64,000 nucleotides of DNA from Actinomycetospora chibensis (lineage in GTDB: Bacteria; Actinomycetota; Actinomycetes; Mycobacteriales; Pseudonocardiaceae): contig NZ_JAQZAM010000014.1 of NCBI RefSeq assembly GCF_028737215.1, positions 62,001 through 126,000 of the forward strand, given 5' to 3'. Shown here one piece after another: positions 42,105 through 51,052 of this stretch. Position numbers and translations under genes: made by a program. The first letter of the stretch is position 1; each line of letters opens with the position of its first letter. The notes beneath the pieces are model-generated. The model worked only from the letters and a program-made list of their open reading frames with translations, was not told the DNA's origin and ran no database searches.

Positions 42105-43073
42105 GTGTCGGAGATCCGCGGGCGACATCGCCGCGACGTCGCGTCCCTCGAGCACGCAGTCTTCTTCTACGACGGCGACGAGCAGTTCGTGCGGGACGTG
42201 GTCGGCCATGTCCGTGGCGGCCTCGAGGCCGACGACGCGGTGGTCGTGGCGTTGCCCGAGAGGCACCTGTCGCTCGTCCACGACGCGCTGGGGGACGACG
42301 CACGGGCCGTGGTCCTGCAGGACGTGCGGCGCCTGGGGCTCAACCCGGCGCGCCTGGTCCCCGCGCTGCAGAAGTTCGTCGAGGACCGTCCGGGGCGCCG
42401 CGTCCGCGCGGTCGCCGAGGCGCTGTGGCCCGACCGGCCCGCCGACGAGCGCGCTGCCTACCTGCAGCACGACGCGCTGACCAACCTCGCGTTCGCCGAC
42501 CGTCCGGTCTCCGTGCTCTGCCCGTACGACACGCGGCTCCTCGACGCGGACGGCCTCGCCGACGCCCGCGCCGTGCACCCGCTCGTCGTCGAGGACGGGA
42601 CGCCCGTGGCCAACGCGAGCTTCGGCGACCCTCTGAAGCTCGCCGAGGCCGTCCTCGGCCCGCTGCTCGACGGGCCGGACGAGAGCGAGACCCTGGTCTT
42701 CCGGCCGCCGCACGGCCCGCGTGCCGTCCGCCGGGCCGTCGCCGAGCACGCCACGCAGGCCGGGATGACGCCCGACCGCGTCACCGACTTCTGCCTGGCG
42801 GTGCACGAGGTCGCCCTCAACACGGTGGTGCACACCGACGGACCGGGCATCCTCTCGCTCTGGCACACCGACGACCGGGTGGTCGCCGAGATCCAGGACT
42901 CGGGATACGTCGACGATCCGCTCGTCGGGCGTCACCCGCCCGGCCCGTCGGACGGCCGCGGCTACGGGCTGTACCTCACCCATCACCTCTGCGACCTCGT
43001 CCGGCTGCACAGCACGCGCGACGGCGGGACGACGGTCCGGATGACGATGTACCTCGACGGCCTGCACCGCTAG
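42105..43073 (+). CDS. MEDS-domain / HATPase anti-sigma-type regulator
   Basis: 322 residues. The N-terminal 180 residues match MEDS sensors (EHAVFFYDGDEQFVRDVVGHVRGG ... PVSVLCPYDTRLL). The C-terminus is an RsbW-like ATPase: EVALNTVVHT (N box), IQDSGYVDDP (G1) and GRGYGLYLTHHLCD (G2). Such fusions bind or phosphorylate anti-anti-sigma partners in stress signalling. GTG 42105 has GAGG 6 nt upstream; GTG 42099 is also possible. No partner gene is adjacent. Confidence 0.87.
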   Translation: MSEIRGRHRRDVASLEHAVFFYDGDEQFVRDVVGHVRGGLEADDAVVVALPERHLSLVHDALGDDARAVVLQDVRRLGLNPARLVPALQKFVEDRPGRRVRAVAEALWPDRPADERAAYLQHDALTNLAFADRPVSVLCPYDTRLLDADGLADARAVHPLVVEDGTPVANASFGDPLKLAEAVLGPLLDGPDESETLVFRPPHGPRAVRRAVAEHATQAGMTPDRVTDFCLAVHEVALNTVVHTDGPGILSLWHTDDRVVAEIQDSGYVDDPLVGRHPPGPSDGRGYGLYLTHHLCDLVRLHSTRDGGTTVRMTMYLDGLHR

Positions 43074-43103
43074 CGTCGCGTCCCCCGACCCCAGGAGCGC
43101 GCC

Positions 43104-43739
43104 GTGGACCGTGCCCACCTGCAGGCCGCCGTGGAAGCGGAGCGTCGTGCACTGGCCGACGTCCTCGACACCCTCACCCCCGAGGAGTGGCGCTCGCCGT
43201 CGCTCTGTGCGGGATGGACCGTCCAGGACGTCGTCGCGCACATGACGCTCACCTCGCGGCTCTCGCGCTTCCAGGCGGTCAAGGCCGTGCTGGCCGCGCG
43301 GGGCGACATCAACCGCATGATCGACAAGACGTCCCGCGCTCGGGCGGCGGAGTACTCCCCCGGCGAGCTCGCCGCCCAGTACCGGGAGACGATCTCCTCG
43401 GCGCAGCGTCCCCTGGGCACCCAGCCCGCGGACCCGCTCGTGGACGTCATGGTGCACGGCCAGGACATCACCCGGCCGCTCGGGCGGACGCTGCCGATGC
43501 CGCCGGAGCACGCCGCGCTCGCCCTCCACCACGTGTGCGCGTCGTCGTTCTACGGCGCGAAGAAGCGGCTCGAGGGCCTGCGCCTCGTCCCCACCGACAT
43601 CGACGCGTCGTTCGGTGAGGGCGACCGCGAGGTGCACGGCCCGGCGGGCGAGCTGCTGCTGGTGGCGACGGGACGCTCGGTGGGGCTCGCGGCGCTCACC
43701 GGCCCCGGGGTCGAGGTCGCCGCCGAACGGCTCGGCTGA
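43104..43739 (+). CDS. DinB/maleylpyruvate isomerase N-terminal family protein (TIGR03083 type)
   Basis: 211 residues. The signature LCAGWTVQDVVAHMTLTSR holds one of the metal-binding His, and VDVMVHGQDITRPLGR a second. These actinobacterial proteins resemble mycothiol-dependent isomerases and transferases and may detoxify electrophiles. GTG 43104 follows AGGAG. Confidence 0.85.
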   Translation: MDRAHLQAAVEAERRALADVLDTLTPEEWRSPSLCAGWTVQDVVAHMTLTSRLSRFQAVKAVLAARGDINRMIDKTSRARAAEYSPGELAAQYRETISSAQRPLGTQPADPLVDVMVHGQDITRPLGRTLPMPPEHAALALHHVCASSFYGAKKRLEGLRLVPTDIDASFGEGDREVHGPAGELLLVATGRSVGLAALTGPGVEVAAERLG

Positions 43740-43749
43740 GCGCGACGCC

Positions 43750-44157
43750 TCACGGGGCCAGGAACCGCCCGAGCACGGCGGTGTCCTGCACGGCGTACCC
43801 GAGGCGCTCCCAGAACGCGACGGCGGCGGCGTTGTCGCCGCGCACCATGAGCTGGGTCTTCGGCACGTGCGCGCCGAGCCGCGCCTCGGCGGCCGCGACG
43901 AGCGCGCGGCCGACGCCGCGGCGCCGGAACCCCTCGTCGACCGCGAGGTAGTAGAGCCAGCCGCGGTGCCCGTCGTGGCCGATCATGACCGTCCCGACGA
44001 GCCGGTCGTCCTCGAGCGCGGCGAGCACGGTCGAGGTGGGACCGTCGACGGCCCGCCGCAGGTCGGCGTCGGGGTCGTTCCACGGCCTGGTCAGCCCGGC
44101 AGCGCGCCAGAGCGCGACGGCCTCCGCGTGCCGGTCCGGCGGCAGGGGAAGGATCAC
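43750..44157 (-). CDS. GNAT family acetyltransferase, YpeA-like
   Basis: 135 residues. LAVDEGFRRRGVGRALVAAAEARL is the acetyl-CoA loop, and VRGDNAAAVAFWERLGYAVQD the C-terminal block. The compact size and KTQLMVRGDN motif are like YpeA. GTG 44157; divergent from the first VOC gene with about 55 bp between. Substrate unknown. Confidence 0.88.
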   Translation of the reverse strand: MILPLPPDRHAEAVALWRAAGLTRPWNDPDADLRRAVDGPTSTVLAALEDDRLVGTVMIGHDGHRGWLYYLAVDEGFRRRGVGRALVAAAEARLGAHVPKTQLMVRGDNAAAVAFWERLGYAVQDTAVLGRFLAP

Positions 44158-44211
44158 GGTCGGCGACGGTAGTGGCGGCCGAGGTGTTGCCCCGCGGTGG
44201 ATGCTGGGCGC

Positions 44212-44583
44212 GTGCAGGGGCGGTTGATGGGGTTCGTCGGGGTGTCCGATCTCGACGCCGCGCAGGAGTTCTACGGCGACGTCCTCGGGCTCGACCTGGT
44301 CGACGAGCGACCGTTCGCACTGGTCGCCGACGTCGCGGGGACGATGCTGCGGATCACCGCCGTCGACGTCCCCGCCGCGGTGCCGTACACGGTGCTCGGC
44401 TGGGCGGTCGACGACATCGCCGCCACCGTGGACGAGCTCGCCGGCCGCGGGGTGACCGTCACCCGCTACGAGGGCATGGGCCAGGACGACCGCGGGATCT
44501 GGACCGCGCCCGGCGGCGCGCGGATCGCGTGGTTCCGCGACCCCGACGGCAACAACCTCTCGCTGACGGAGTTCGCCGCGTAG
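44212..44583 (+). CDS. VOC family protein (glyoxalase-like)
   Basis: 123 residues with two beta-alpha-beta-beta-beta halves: GFVGVSDLDAAQEFYGDVLGLDLV and VDDIAATVDELAGRGVTVTRYEG ... WFRDPDGNNLSLTEF. The Glu near the end suits a metal site. GTG 44212 gives the usual family N-terminus; ATG 44227 is possible. Dioxygenase, lyase or resistance roles cannot be separated. Confidence 0.85.
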   Translation: MQGRLMGFVGVSDLDAAQEFYGDVLGLDLVDERPFALVADVAGTMLRITAVDVPAAVPYTVLGWAVDDIAATVDELAGRGVTVTRYEGMGQDDRGIWTAPGGARIAWFRDPDGNNLSLTEFAA

Positions 44584-44660
44584 GAGGAGCGACGCGGCGC
44601 ACCTCGCAGGAGCACACTCGTCCCCACGTCGACGAGGAGATCGCGAGCGAGGAGACCGCC

Positions 44661-45158
44661 GTGGCCATCGGGATGACGAAGCTGCTGCACATCAAGCTCC
44701 CGGTCACCGACCTGCAGCACAGCGTGGACTGGTACTGCCGCCTGATGGACCTCGCCCTGGCCTACGAGTTCGTCGAGGACGGCGAGCTGCGCGGGGCGGT
44801 CCTGCGGTCGGAGGAGGGCGGGTTCAACGTCGCGCTGCGCCTGCGGCAGTACTGCGCGAGCGCGTCCGACCTGACCGGCTTCGACGTCGTCGGGATGCAC
44901 ATGGAGAGCCGCGAGAGTCTCGCGGTCGTGCGCGAGCGCTGCGCCGCCCTCGGGGCGGAGTGCACGGGGATCCAGGACCGCGCGCCGCACGAGGCGGTGG
45001 TCGACGTGACGGATCCGGACGGCACGATCCTGCGCTTCTACTGGATGGACCTCGCGAGCGCGCCGACCGCGTTCCAGGGGGTGGAGTTCCGCGGCGACGG
45101 GCCCCCGGAGCTCGTCGCCGAGCCCCGTCTGACGGCGCCGGCGGTGCTCGGCCGCTGA
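44661..45158 (+). CDS. VOC family protein
   Basis: 165 residues: LLHIKLPVTDLQHSVDWYCRLM with the first metal His, then FDVVGMHMESRESLAVVRERC and a final VDVTDPDGTILRFYWMD. GAGGAG lies 6 nt before GTG 44661. It follows the other VOC gene by 77 bp but is not closely similar, so it is not a recent duplicate. Confidence 0.85.
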   Translation: MAIGMTKLLHIKLPVTDLQHSVDWYCRLMDLALAYEFVEDGELRGAVLRSEEGGFNVALRLRQYCASASDLTGFDVVGMHMESRESLAVVRERCAALGAECTGIQDRAPHEAVVDVTDPDGTILRFYWMDLASAPTAFQGVEFRGDGPPELVAEPRLTAPAVLGR

Positions 45159-45183
45159 CGCGGTCCGATCACGTGGGTCCGGA

Positions 45184-45211
45184 GTGCCAGGTACTCCTTT
45201 CCGCCTGGCAC
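45184..45211 (+). terminator. hairpin terminator after the second VOC gene
   Basis: GTGCCAGG at 45184-45191 pairs with CCTGGCAC at 45204-45211. An outer GGGTC/GACCC pair can extend the stem. Confidence 0.55.
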
Positions 45212-45368
45212 GGAGCGACCCGCGGTCTGGCTGGCCTCCGGCGCGCCGCGAGGAGGCCGCCGCCGTCTGGTGCCCTCCCCGCTGATCTCCGGGTGGTGCC
45301 GGGTCCGGGCGGAGCCCGTCTCCTGCGCTTCCCCGACCCCGGTGGCCCGAGTAGGCGACCATGGCTGG

Positions 45369-45575
45369 GTGGAGTTCGAGATCAGGGCAGCTCGCGAGCG
45401 CGACGCGGACGCCGTGACCGAGCTGCTGGAACAGCTCAGCTACCGACAGGACGGAGGCGTGGCCGAGCGGCTCCGCTGGTGGGTCGACGATCCGCAGGGT
45501 CACGTCCTGGTGGCCGACGACGGAACCGCCCTCTCGAGCATCGTCGCCAGGTACCTCACGCCTCGCTTCGAGTGA
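45369..45575 (+). pseudogene. truncated GNAT acetyltransferase
   Basis: Starting at GTG 45369 the frame reads VEFEIRAARERDADAVTELLEQLSY and continues to SSIVARYLTPRFE, a normal GNAT N-terminal half, then stops. The acetyl-CoA loop that should follow is missing. Downstream, about 45576-45680 in other frames still resembles a GNAT C-terminus (VALVAAESAGTRDVH), pointing to an internal deletion with frameshift. Confidence 0.65.
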
Positions 45576-45748
45576 GAAGGCTGGTGGTCGCAGGTCGTTG
45601 CTCTGGTCGCCGCCGAATCTGCGGGTACACGCGACGTGCATCGTCGGCCAGGAGAACGCCGCTCGTCGACGGATCGATGAGGCCCTCGGAGTGGACCGTC
45701 CGCCGTGAGGGTCGGAAGCCGGCCGCTATCTCGATGGAAGGAGTGCTC

Positions 45749-46474
45749 GTGGACCTCGTCGTCTTCGGAGCCAACGGACCCACGGGCCGACTGGTCGTCG
45801 AACAGGCCCTGACGGTCGGTCACCACGTCACTGCGGTGACACGACGCCAGCCCGACCAGTACCCCCTGACCGCACCGCGGCTCGACGTGGTCGTTGCGGA
45901 CGTCACCGATCGCAACGGCGTCGAGCGGACGCTCGCCGGGGCCGGGGCGGTCATCTCGACGTTCGGGGCGCCCTACAGCAGGACCGAGATCACGGTGTAC
46001 TCGCGAGGGATCGAGAACATCACCCGTGCGATGGCCGCTCACAGCGTCGAGCGCCTGGTCTGCGTCAGCTCCACGACAGTGGCAACGGAGGAGCAACCTG
46101 GCGAGTCCGTGTTCTGGCGCAGGGGCGTCATCCCCCTCCTGCGGAACACCGTGGGTCGCACGCTGTACGACGACATGCAGCGCATGGAGGAGATCGTCAA
46201 GAGAAGCGGACTCAACTGGACGGTCGTTCGCCCGGCGGGGCTGTTCAACGCGGTCGGGCCCACCGAGGACTACGAGGTCGCGACCCGGCGCCTTCCCGGT
46301 AAGTACACCTCGCGCGCTGACCTCGCCGACCTCCTGGTCCGCGAGGCCATCGCGCCGCAGCACCCGCGCTCGATCATCGAGGTCATCACTCGGTCGGGGG
46401 GGCCGCCACGTCGGTGGGGCACGTTCCTGAAGGAGGTCATGCCAGGGCGAGGTGAGCAGCCCGTCCGTGAATAG
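45749..46474 (+). CDS. NmrA-like NAD(P)-binding protein (atypical SDR)
   Basis: 241 residues. VVFGANGPTGRLVVEQAL is the dinucleotide loop of atypical SDRs, followed by RRQPDQYPL, VVADVTDRNGVERTLAGAGAVIS, and the C-terminal WTVVRPAGLFN. The usual catalytic Tyr-Lys pair is not obvious, so it may be a redox sensor or a reductase. GTG 45749 has AAGGAG at good spacing; ATG 45734 lies above this site. Confidence 0.85.
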   Translation: MDLVVFGANGPTGRLVVEQALTVGHHVTAVTRRQPDQYPLTAPRLDVVVADVTDRNGVERTLAGAGAVISTFGAPYSRTEITVYSRGIENITRAMAAHSVERLVCVSSTTVATEEQPGESVFWRRGVIPLLRNTVGRTLYDDMQRMEEIVKRSGLNWTVVRPAGLFNAVGPTEDYEVATRRLPGKYTSRADLADLLVREAIAPQHPRSIIEVITRSGGPPRRWGTFLKEVMPGRGEQPVRE

Positions 46475-46539
46475 TCCGTGGACACCCACGCAGGGCCGGT
46501 CACGGCCGGACGGAGCCGAACATGGCCCTGATCATGAAT

Positions 46540-46577
46540 CAGGCCCATCGTCGCTGGTCAGCGAGGCGATGGGCCTG
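46540..46577 (-). terminator. terminator of tRNA-Tyr
   Basis: Outer arm CAGGCCCATCG pairs with CGATGGGCCTG and an inner TCGCT/AGCGA extends the stem. It starts 2 bp past the 3' CCA of the tRNA on the minus strand. Confidence 0.75.
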
Positions 46578-46578
46578 G

Positions 46579-46662
46579 TGGTGGCGGGTGAAGGATTCGA
46601 ACCTTCGAAGCTTTCGCGACGGATTTACAGTCCGCTCCCATTGGCCGCTCGGGCAACCCGCC
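46579..46662 (-). tRNA. tRNA-Tyr (GTA anticodon)
   Basis: On the minus strand the acceptor arm GGCGGGT pairs with ACCCGCC and the 3' end has an A discriminator and encoded CCA. The anticodon loop reads CTGTAAA, giving GTA. A long variable arm (class II) fits bacterial tRNA-Tyr, and GGTTCGAATCC is the T arm. No insertion is seen at its 3' end. Confidence 0.93.
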
Positions 46663-46774
46663 AGGGTGTGCCACCCCGCAGGATGACGTCGGCAAGAATA
46701 CAGATGCCGGCTCGCCGTCGACGCAGGCGGCCCCCCGGTGCGCACGCCCGGCCGACACGTCAGGGAGGACGACG

Positions 46775-47266
46775 ATGGCCAACCCCTCGTTCGACGTCGT
46801 GAGCAAGGTCGACCGCCAGGAGGTCGACAACGCGCTGAACCAGGCGAGCAAGGAGCTCTCGCAGCGGTTCGACTTCCGCGGCACCGGTGCCGACGTCTCC
46901 TGGGCCGGCGAGGAGGCGATCACCGTCAGCGCCGAGACCGAGGAGCGCTGCAACGCCGCGATCGAGGTCTTCAAGGAGAAGCTGATCAAGCGCGGCATCT
47001 CGCTGAAGGCCTTCGACATCGGCGAGCCCGGGCTCTCGGGCAAGGCCTACAAGGTCACCGGGACCCTGGTGCAGGGCATCAGCAAGGACAAGGGCAAGGA
47101 GATCTCGAAAGCCATCCGGGACGAGGGCCCGAAGGGCATCCAGGCCCAGATGCAGGACGACCAGCTCCGGGTGACGGGCAAGAAGAAGGACGACCTCCAG
47201 GCCGTCATCTCCCTGCTCAAGGAGCGCGACTTCGAGATCGCGCTCCAGTTCACGAACTACCGCTGA
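46775..47266 (+). CDS. YajQ family nucleotide-binding protein
   Basis: 163 residues in two ferredoxin-like halves: [41 protein letters not shown], then [23 protein letters not shown] and FTNYR at the end. The family binds cyclic di-GMP or RNA in some species. GGGAGG precedes ATG 46775. It is divergent from the tRNA-Tyr gene. Confidence 0.93.
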   Translation: MANPSFDVVSKVDRQEVDNALNQASKELSQRFDFRGTGADVSWAGEEAITVSAETEERCNAAIEVFKEKLIKRGISLKAFDIGEPGLSGKAYKVTGTLVQGISKDKGKEISKAIRDEGPKGIQAQMQDDQLRVTGKKKDDLQAVISLLKERDFEIALQFTNYR

Positions 47267-47346
47267 CCGGCGCCGATAACCCACCACCCTCGGCCCTCGT
47301 TGTGGACCCGACGCGCCCCGCGCTCGCGACCACGTGGAGGGTACGA

Positions 47347-47853
47347 ATGAGGCCGACGTTCGTGATGCTGGCCGTGACCGCGGCGGTGGTCGGGTCGCTG
47401 CTCGGTCTCGGGCCGGAGCCCCTCGGCGCTCCCCGGGCCGCCGCCTGTGAGAGCAAGGCTCCGCAGTGCCGGGGCGATGACCACGCACCGCCGTCCGACG
47501 GGGACCTCCTGATCCGGGGGACCCTGACGACGGTGGTCGGTGTCATCGTCGTCGACGCCCGTTCGGTCGGCGGGCAGGTCGACGGCGTGGCCACGTTGGC
47601 GCTCGGACCGACCGGTCCTGTCCGCGAGATCCGCCCGCCCGGCGACGGACGCGACTTCTACTGCGTCAACATCGAACGGGACGGGACGCCGGGCCTCCGC
47701 GCCAACTTCTACATCCGCGACGTCGGAGACGGCGTGACGACCTTCGACCAGGCCGCCGTGTTCGCCGAGGACCCCGAGCTGACCTGCAGCAACGGCACGC
47801 CGCCCGCCTCGTTCCCGGACGGCGTCGCCGGCGACATCACCGTCACGCGGTAG
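47347..47853 (+). CDS. secreted hypothetical protein
   Basis: 168 residues. A Sec signal (RPTFVMLAVTAAVVGSLLGLG) ends near APRAAA. The mature part is beta-rich with cysteines in CESKAPQCRGDD, FYCVNI and LTCSNG that could form two disulfides. No known domain. GGAGGG precedes ATG 47347, 80 bp after the YajQ gene. Confidence 0.7.
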   Translation: MRPTFVMLAVTAAVVGSLLGLGPEPLGAPRAAACESKAPQCRGDDHAPPSDGDLLIRGTLTTVVGVIVVDARSVGGQVDGVATLALGPTGPVREIRPPGDGRDFYCVNIERDGTPGLRANFYIRDVGDGVTTFDQAAVFAEDPELTCSNGTPPASFPDGVAGDITVTR

Positions 47854-47860
47854 CCACGGC

Positions 47861-48580
47861 TCACGCCCGGCGGTGGCGGCCGCCGGCCAGGGCGTGGCGG
47901 GCGCCGACCGCGCCGGCGACGGCCGCGGAGCCGAGCAGGCCGTAGGTCAGGAGGTCCGGGACGCCCGCGGGCGCGCTGCCGTCGCCGGCGTCCACGCCGC
48001 CGACGGGGTAGGCGGGCGCCCTGTCCTGGGTGGCCGGGGCGCTCTCGTGCTCGGTCACCGCCGCGGGCGCGGTCTCCACCTCGTCGGCGTAGCCGAACGA
48101 CTCGCACGCGATGCCGTCGTCGTCGGCGTCGAGCCGCTCGGGGTCGCTGGGGTGGTCCTCGAGGACGGCCTGGGCCTCGGCCTGGGAGTCGAAGTCGGCG
48201 CAGTCGCGGTCGCGGGTGCTGGTCGAGCTCTCGTCGGAGGTGTCCGCGGCGGTCCAGGTGTGCCCGCCCGTGGACGTGGCCGAGTCATCGTCCGGGGCGT
48301 CGCTGTCCAGGGAGACATCGGTGATCGCCTCACGGGAGGGCAGGCTCTCGCACGCCCGTCCGTCGTCGTCGTTCCCGTCGAGCTTGTTCGGGTCAGTCGT
48401 GTCGTCGTTGTACTCGTCCTGCGCGTCCTCCTGGTACTGGAAGTCGTCGCAGTTCTTCACGTCCGACCCGGCCGCGAACGCGGCGCCCGTTCCGGGGCCG
48501 ACGGCCGCCAGCAGCGTCAGCCCGCCGAGGGCGACGACGTGGAGGCGACGGGTCCGGCGAGCGGCGCGGTGAGCAGGCAC
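47861..48580 (-). CDS. exported protein with two excalibur calcium-binding domains
   Basis: 239 residues. A signal peptide (VVALGGLTLLAAVGPGTGAAFA) is followed by excalibur domain 1 (KNCDDFQYQEDAQ ... DGNDDDGRACESL) and domain 2 (RDCADFDSQAEAQ ... DADDDGIACESF). Each has the DxDxDG calcium loop and two cysteines. The C-terminus has a last hydrophobic helix (LLTYGLLGSAAVAGAVGA) and a basic end, so it may stay at the membrane. GTG 48580 follows GGGGGA. Confidence 0.88.
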   Translation of the reverse strand: MPAHRAARRTRRLHVVALGGLTLLAAVGPGTGAAFAAGSDVKNCDDFQYQEDAQDEYNDDTTDPNKLDGNDDDGRACESLPSREAITDVSLDSDAPDDDSATSTGGHTWTAADTSDESSTSTRDRDCADFDSQAEAQAVLEDHPSDPERLDADDDGIACESFGYADEVETAPAAVTEHESAPATQDRAPAYPVGGVDAGDGSAPAGVPDLLTYGLLGSAAVAGAVGARHALAGGRHRRA

Positions 48581-48763
48581 GATGATTCCCCCGAGTGATG
48601 ATGTGGCGCGAGTGCGACCGCACTCACCGCCACTGTCGCCGGGGACCTCGAGGGCGTTAGGGGATTCCCGGACAACCACTCATCAGGGTCGTTCCGGGCC
48701 GCCGCAGGCAACCGGCAGGGGTCCCGCACGTCGGGCGGTGGCGGCGTGGAGAGGGAGGACGGC

Positions 48764-50107
48764 ATGGGCGAACGCGTGGTCGTCGTCGGCGGGGGGTTCG
48801 CCGGCGCGAGCGTGGCGCGGCGGCTGGAGAAGCTCGCGCCGACCGCCGACATCCGCCTCGTCTGCCCCGACGACTACATGCTCTACCTCCCGCTGCTGCC
48901 CCAGGTGGCGGCCGGCGTGCTGCCGCCGCGGGCCGCGGTGGTGTCGCTGTCACGGCGACTCAAGCGCACGATGCTGCTGCCCGGGCGGGCGACGGGCGTC
49001 GACCTCGACGCGCGCCGGGTCCTCGTCCACAGCATCACCGGCCGCGACCACGTGCTCGCCTACGACCGGCTCGTGCTCGCGCCGGGCAGCGTCACGAAGG
49101 TCATGGAGATCCCGGGGCTGCGGGAGTCCGGGCGGGGGTGCAAGACCCTCGCCGAGGCCGCGTTCCTGCGCGATCACGTCCTGACCCAGCTCGAGGTCGC
49201 CAACGCCTCCACCGACCCCGACGAGCGCGCACGGCGCTGCCGCTTCGTCGTCGTGGGCGGGGGCTACGCGGGGGTCGAGACCGCGGCGAACATGCAGCTG
49301 ATGACCACCGCGCTCGCGCGGCGGTTCCCCCGGCTCGACCCGTCGCTCATGCAGTGGCACGTCGTGCAGCACCACGACGGCCTCCTGCCCGGCATGGGCA
49401 ACCGTCTCGGCGACGACACGCGGCGGGTGCTCGAGGCCCGCGGGGTCCACGTCGACCTGGTGACGAGCCTGACCGCTGCGGATGACGAGTCCGTGACGCT
49501 CTCCGACGGACGCCGTCTCGCCACCTCGACCCTGATCTGGACCGCCGGCGTCGCGCCCAGCCCGCTCGTGGGGCACCTCGACGCCGCGACCGAGCACGGC
49601 CGGCTGGTCGTCGCGGCCGACCTCGCGGTGCCCGGACGCCCGGAGGTGTTCGCGCTCGGCGACGCCGCGGCCGTGCCCGACCTCGCCACCGGCGGCGGCG
49701 CCACCTGCCCACCCACCGCGCAGCACGCCACCCGCCAGGCACCGGTGGCCGCCGACAACGTCGCGGCGAGCCTCGCGGGACGACCGACGCGCGACTACCG
49801 CCACCGGGACCTCGGGCTCGTCGTCGACCTCGGCGGCGCCGACGCCGTCGCCAAGCCCCTGGGATTCGACCTCGCCGGCCTGCCGGCCGCGGCCGTGACC
49901 GGCGCGTACCACCTCTGGGCGCTGCGATCGCCCGCCGCCGTCGCCCGCGTCGCCACCAGCTGGACGCTGCGGGCGGTGGAGGGTCAGAACCCCGTGCGGC
50001 TCGGCTTCCTCACCGACCGCAGCGGACGCCTCGGCGAGTTCGAGCACACGGACGACTACCTCGACGCCGCCCAGGTGCGCGCCGCGATCGCCGCGGTCCC
50101 GGGCTGA
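48764..50107 (+). CDS. ndh: type II NADH dehydrogenase-like FAD oxidoreductase
   Basis: 447 residues. FAD loop VVVVGGGFAGASVARRLEKL, quinone-side block MLYLPLLPQVAAGVL, NADH loop FVVVGGGYAGVETAAN, and the second FAD block VFALGDAAAVPD ... PPTAQHATRQ. A C-terminal amphipathic stretch suits membrane attachment. It passes electrons from NADH to menaquinone without pumping, an alternative to the complex I encoded at the right end. GGGAGG precedes ATG 48764. It overlaps the Clp-N gene by 52 bp at the 3' end. Confidence 0.88.
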   Translation: MGERVVVVGGGFAGASVARRLEKLAPTADIRLVCPDDYMLYLPLLPQVAAGVLPPRAAVVSLSRRLKRTMLLPGRATGVDLDARRVLVHSITGRDHVLAYDRLVLAPGSVTKVMEIPGLRESGRGCKTLAEAAFLRDHVLTQLEVANASTDPDERARRCRFVVVGGGYAGVETAANMQLMTTALARRFPRLDPSLMQWHVVQHHDGLLPGMGNRLGDDTRRVLEARGVHVDLVTSLTAADDESVTLSDGRRLATSTLIWTAGVAPSPLVGHLDAATEHGRLVVAADLAVPGRPEVFALGDAAAVPDLATGGGATCPPTAQHATRQAPVAADNVAASLAGRPTRDYRHRDLGLVVDLGGADAVAKPLGFDLAGLPAAAVTGAYHLWALRSPAAVARVATSWTLRAVEGQNPVRLGFLTDRSGRLGEFEHTDDYLDAAQVRAAIAAVPG

Positions 50108-50529
50108 GCCAGGTCGCTCCGGGCGGCGGCGACGATCGCGTCGACGTCGAGGTGTAGCGCGCGCAGGAGCCGCGGAGCGTCCTCGGCGTCGTCGGCGAGG
50201 ACACCGAGCAGGAGGTGGCGCACGCCCACCGTCGGCTCCGCGTCCTCGTCGGCCAGCCGGAGCGCCGTGGCGAGAGCGAGGACGGCACCGGGGCGCCACG
50301 GCCGGTGCCCGGGATCGCGGTAGCCGACACCGGAGGCGGCGAGGTACGTGCGGGCCCGGTCGAGGTCGAGGGCGTCGAGCAGCCCGCCGCCGTGGTCGCG
50401 CTCGTCGCGCACGAGGGCGAGCAGGAGGTGCGCTGTGCCGAGACGGGTGTCGCCGCTGCGGGCCGCCTCCTGCTCGGCGCGGACGAAGACGCGGGTGGCC
50501 CGCACGGTCTGGCGGGAGCTGAGGTCCAT
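50056..50529 (-). CDS. Clp N-terminal domain protein
   Basis: 157 residues with two Clp-N repeats: RVFVRAEQEAARSGDTRLGTAHLLLALV and LADEDAEPTVGVRHLLLGVL. There is no ATPase module, so it may be an adaptor or substrate-binding relative of ClpC. ATG 50529. Its last 52 bp run antisense through the ndh 3' end. Confidence 0.85.
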   Translation of the reverse strand: MDLSSRQTVRATRVFVRAEQEAARSGDTRLGTAHLLLALVRDERDHGGGLLDALDLDRARTYLAASGVGYRDPGHRPWRPGAVLALATALRLADEDAEPTVGVRHLLLGVLADDAEDAPRLLRALHLDVDAIVAAARSDLAQPGTAAIAARTWAASR

Positions 50530-50596
50530 GGACCCACGGTGGCGTCGGTATCGGGGGTGCGCCTCGGGGTCGGCCCCCGGTCGACGTCGGGGTTCC

Positions 50597-51052
50597 TCAC
50601 CACTCCTTGGCGTAGTAGTAGCTCGGTTCCGTCGCTCCGGGTTGGATGAAGGCGTAGCCGTGGGCGGCGTAGAAGCGACGGGCGTCGGTGTCCTCGCCGT
50701 CGACGTTGACCTCGACGATCCGGCCGCCGCGGTCCTCCGCCAGCGCCTCGACGGCTTCGATCAGCGCGTGCCCGATGCGCCGGCCGCGGAGATCGGGACG
50801 CACGTAGAGCTCGTCGAGGAGGGCCACCGGCGCGTCGAACCAGACGTTGGGCCGGAACGACACCACGGCGAACCCGTCGGGCGGGTCCCCGTGGAGCAGG
50901 GCGACGAGGTCGTCCCCGGCCAGCAACGCCCGCAGCCGCCCGGCCAGGACGTCGGCGCGGGGCGTCGGGGTGTCGAACTCCGTGTTGAAGTCGTGGAGCA
51001 GCGCCCCGACCGTCGCGGCGTCGGCGACCCCGGCCCGCCGGACGTCAGCCAT
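50597..51052 (-). CDS. GNAT family acetyltransferase
   Basis: 151 residues: DELYVRPDLRGRRIGHALIEAVEALA is the acetyl-CoA loop, then VNVDGEDTDARRFYAAHGYAF. The N-terminus RRAGVADAATVGALLHDFN is normal. It overlaps the upstream VOC gene by 8 bp and is co-transcribed with it. Confidence 0.88.
   Translation of the reverse strand: MADVRRAGVADAATVGALLHDFNTEFDTPTPRADVLAGRLRALLAGDDLVALLHGDPPDGFAVVSFRPNVWFDAPVALLDELYVRPDLRGRRIGHALIEAVEALAEDRGGRIVEVNVDGEDTDARRFYAAHGYAFIQPGATEPSYYYAKEW

Noticed and set aside
44212..45158. Two VOC genes as a tandem duplication
   Set aside because: They share only the family fold and differ strongly in sequence and length.
46579..46662. tRNA-Tyr as a possible AICE insertion site
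   Set aside because: No repeated 3' tRNA sequence or integrase is near it, and the element is bounded by repeats in the acyl-CoA synthetase gene.
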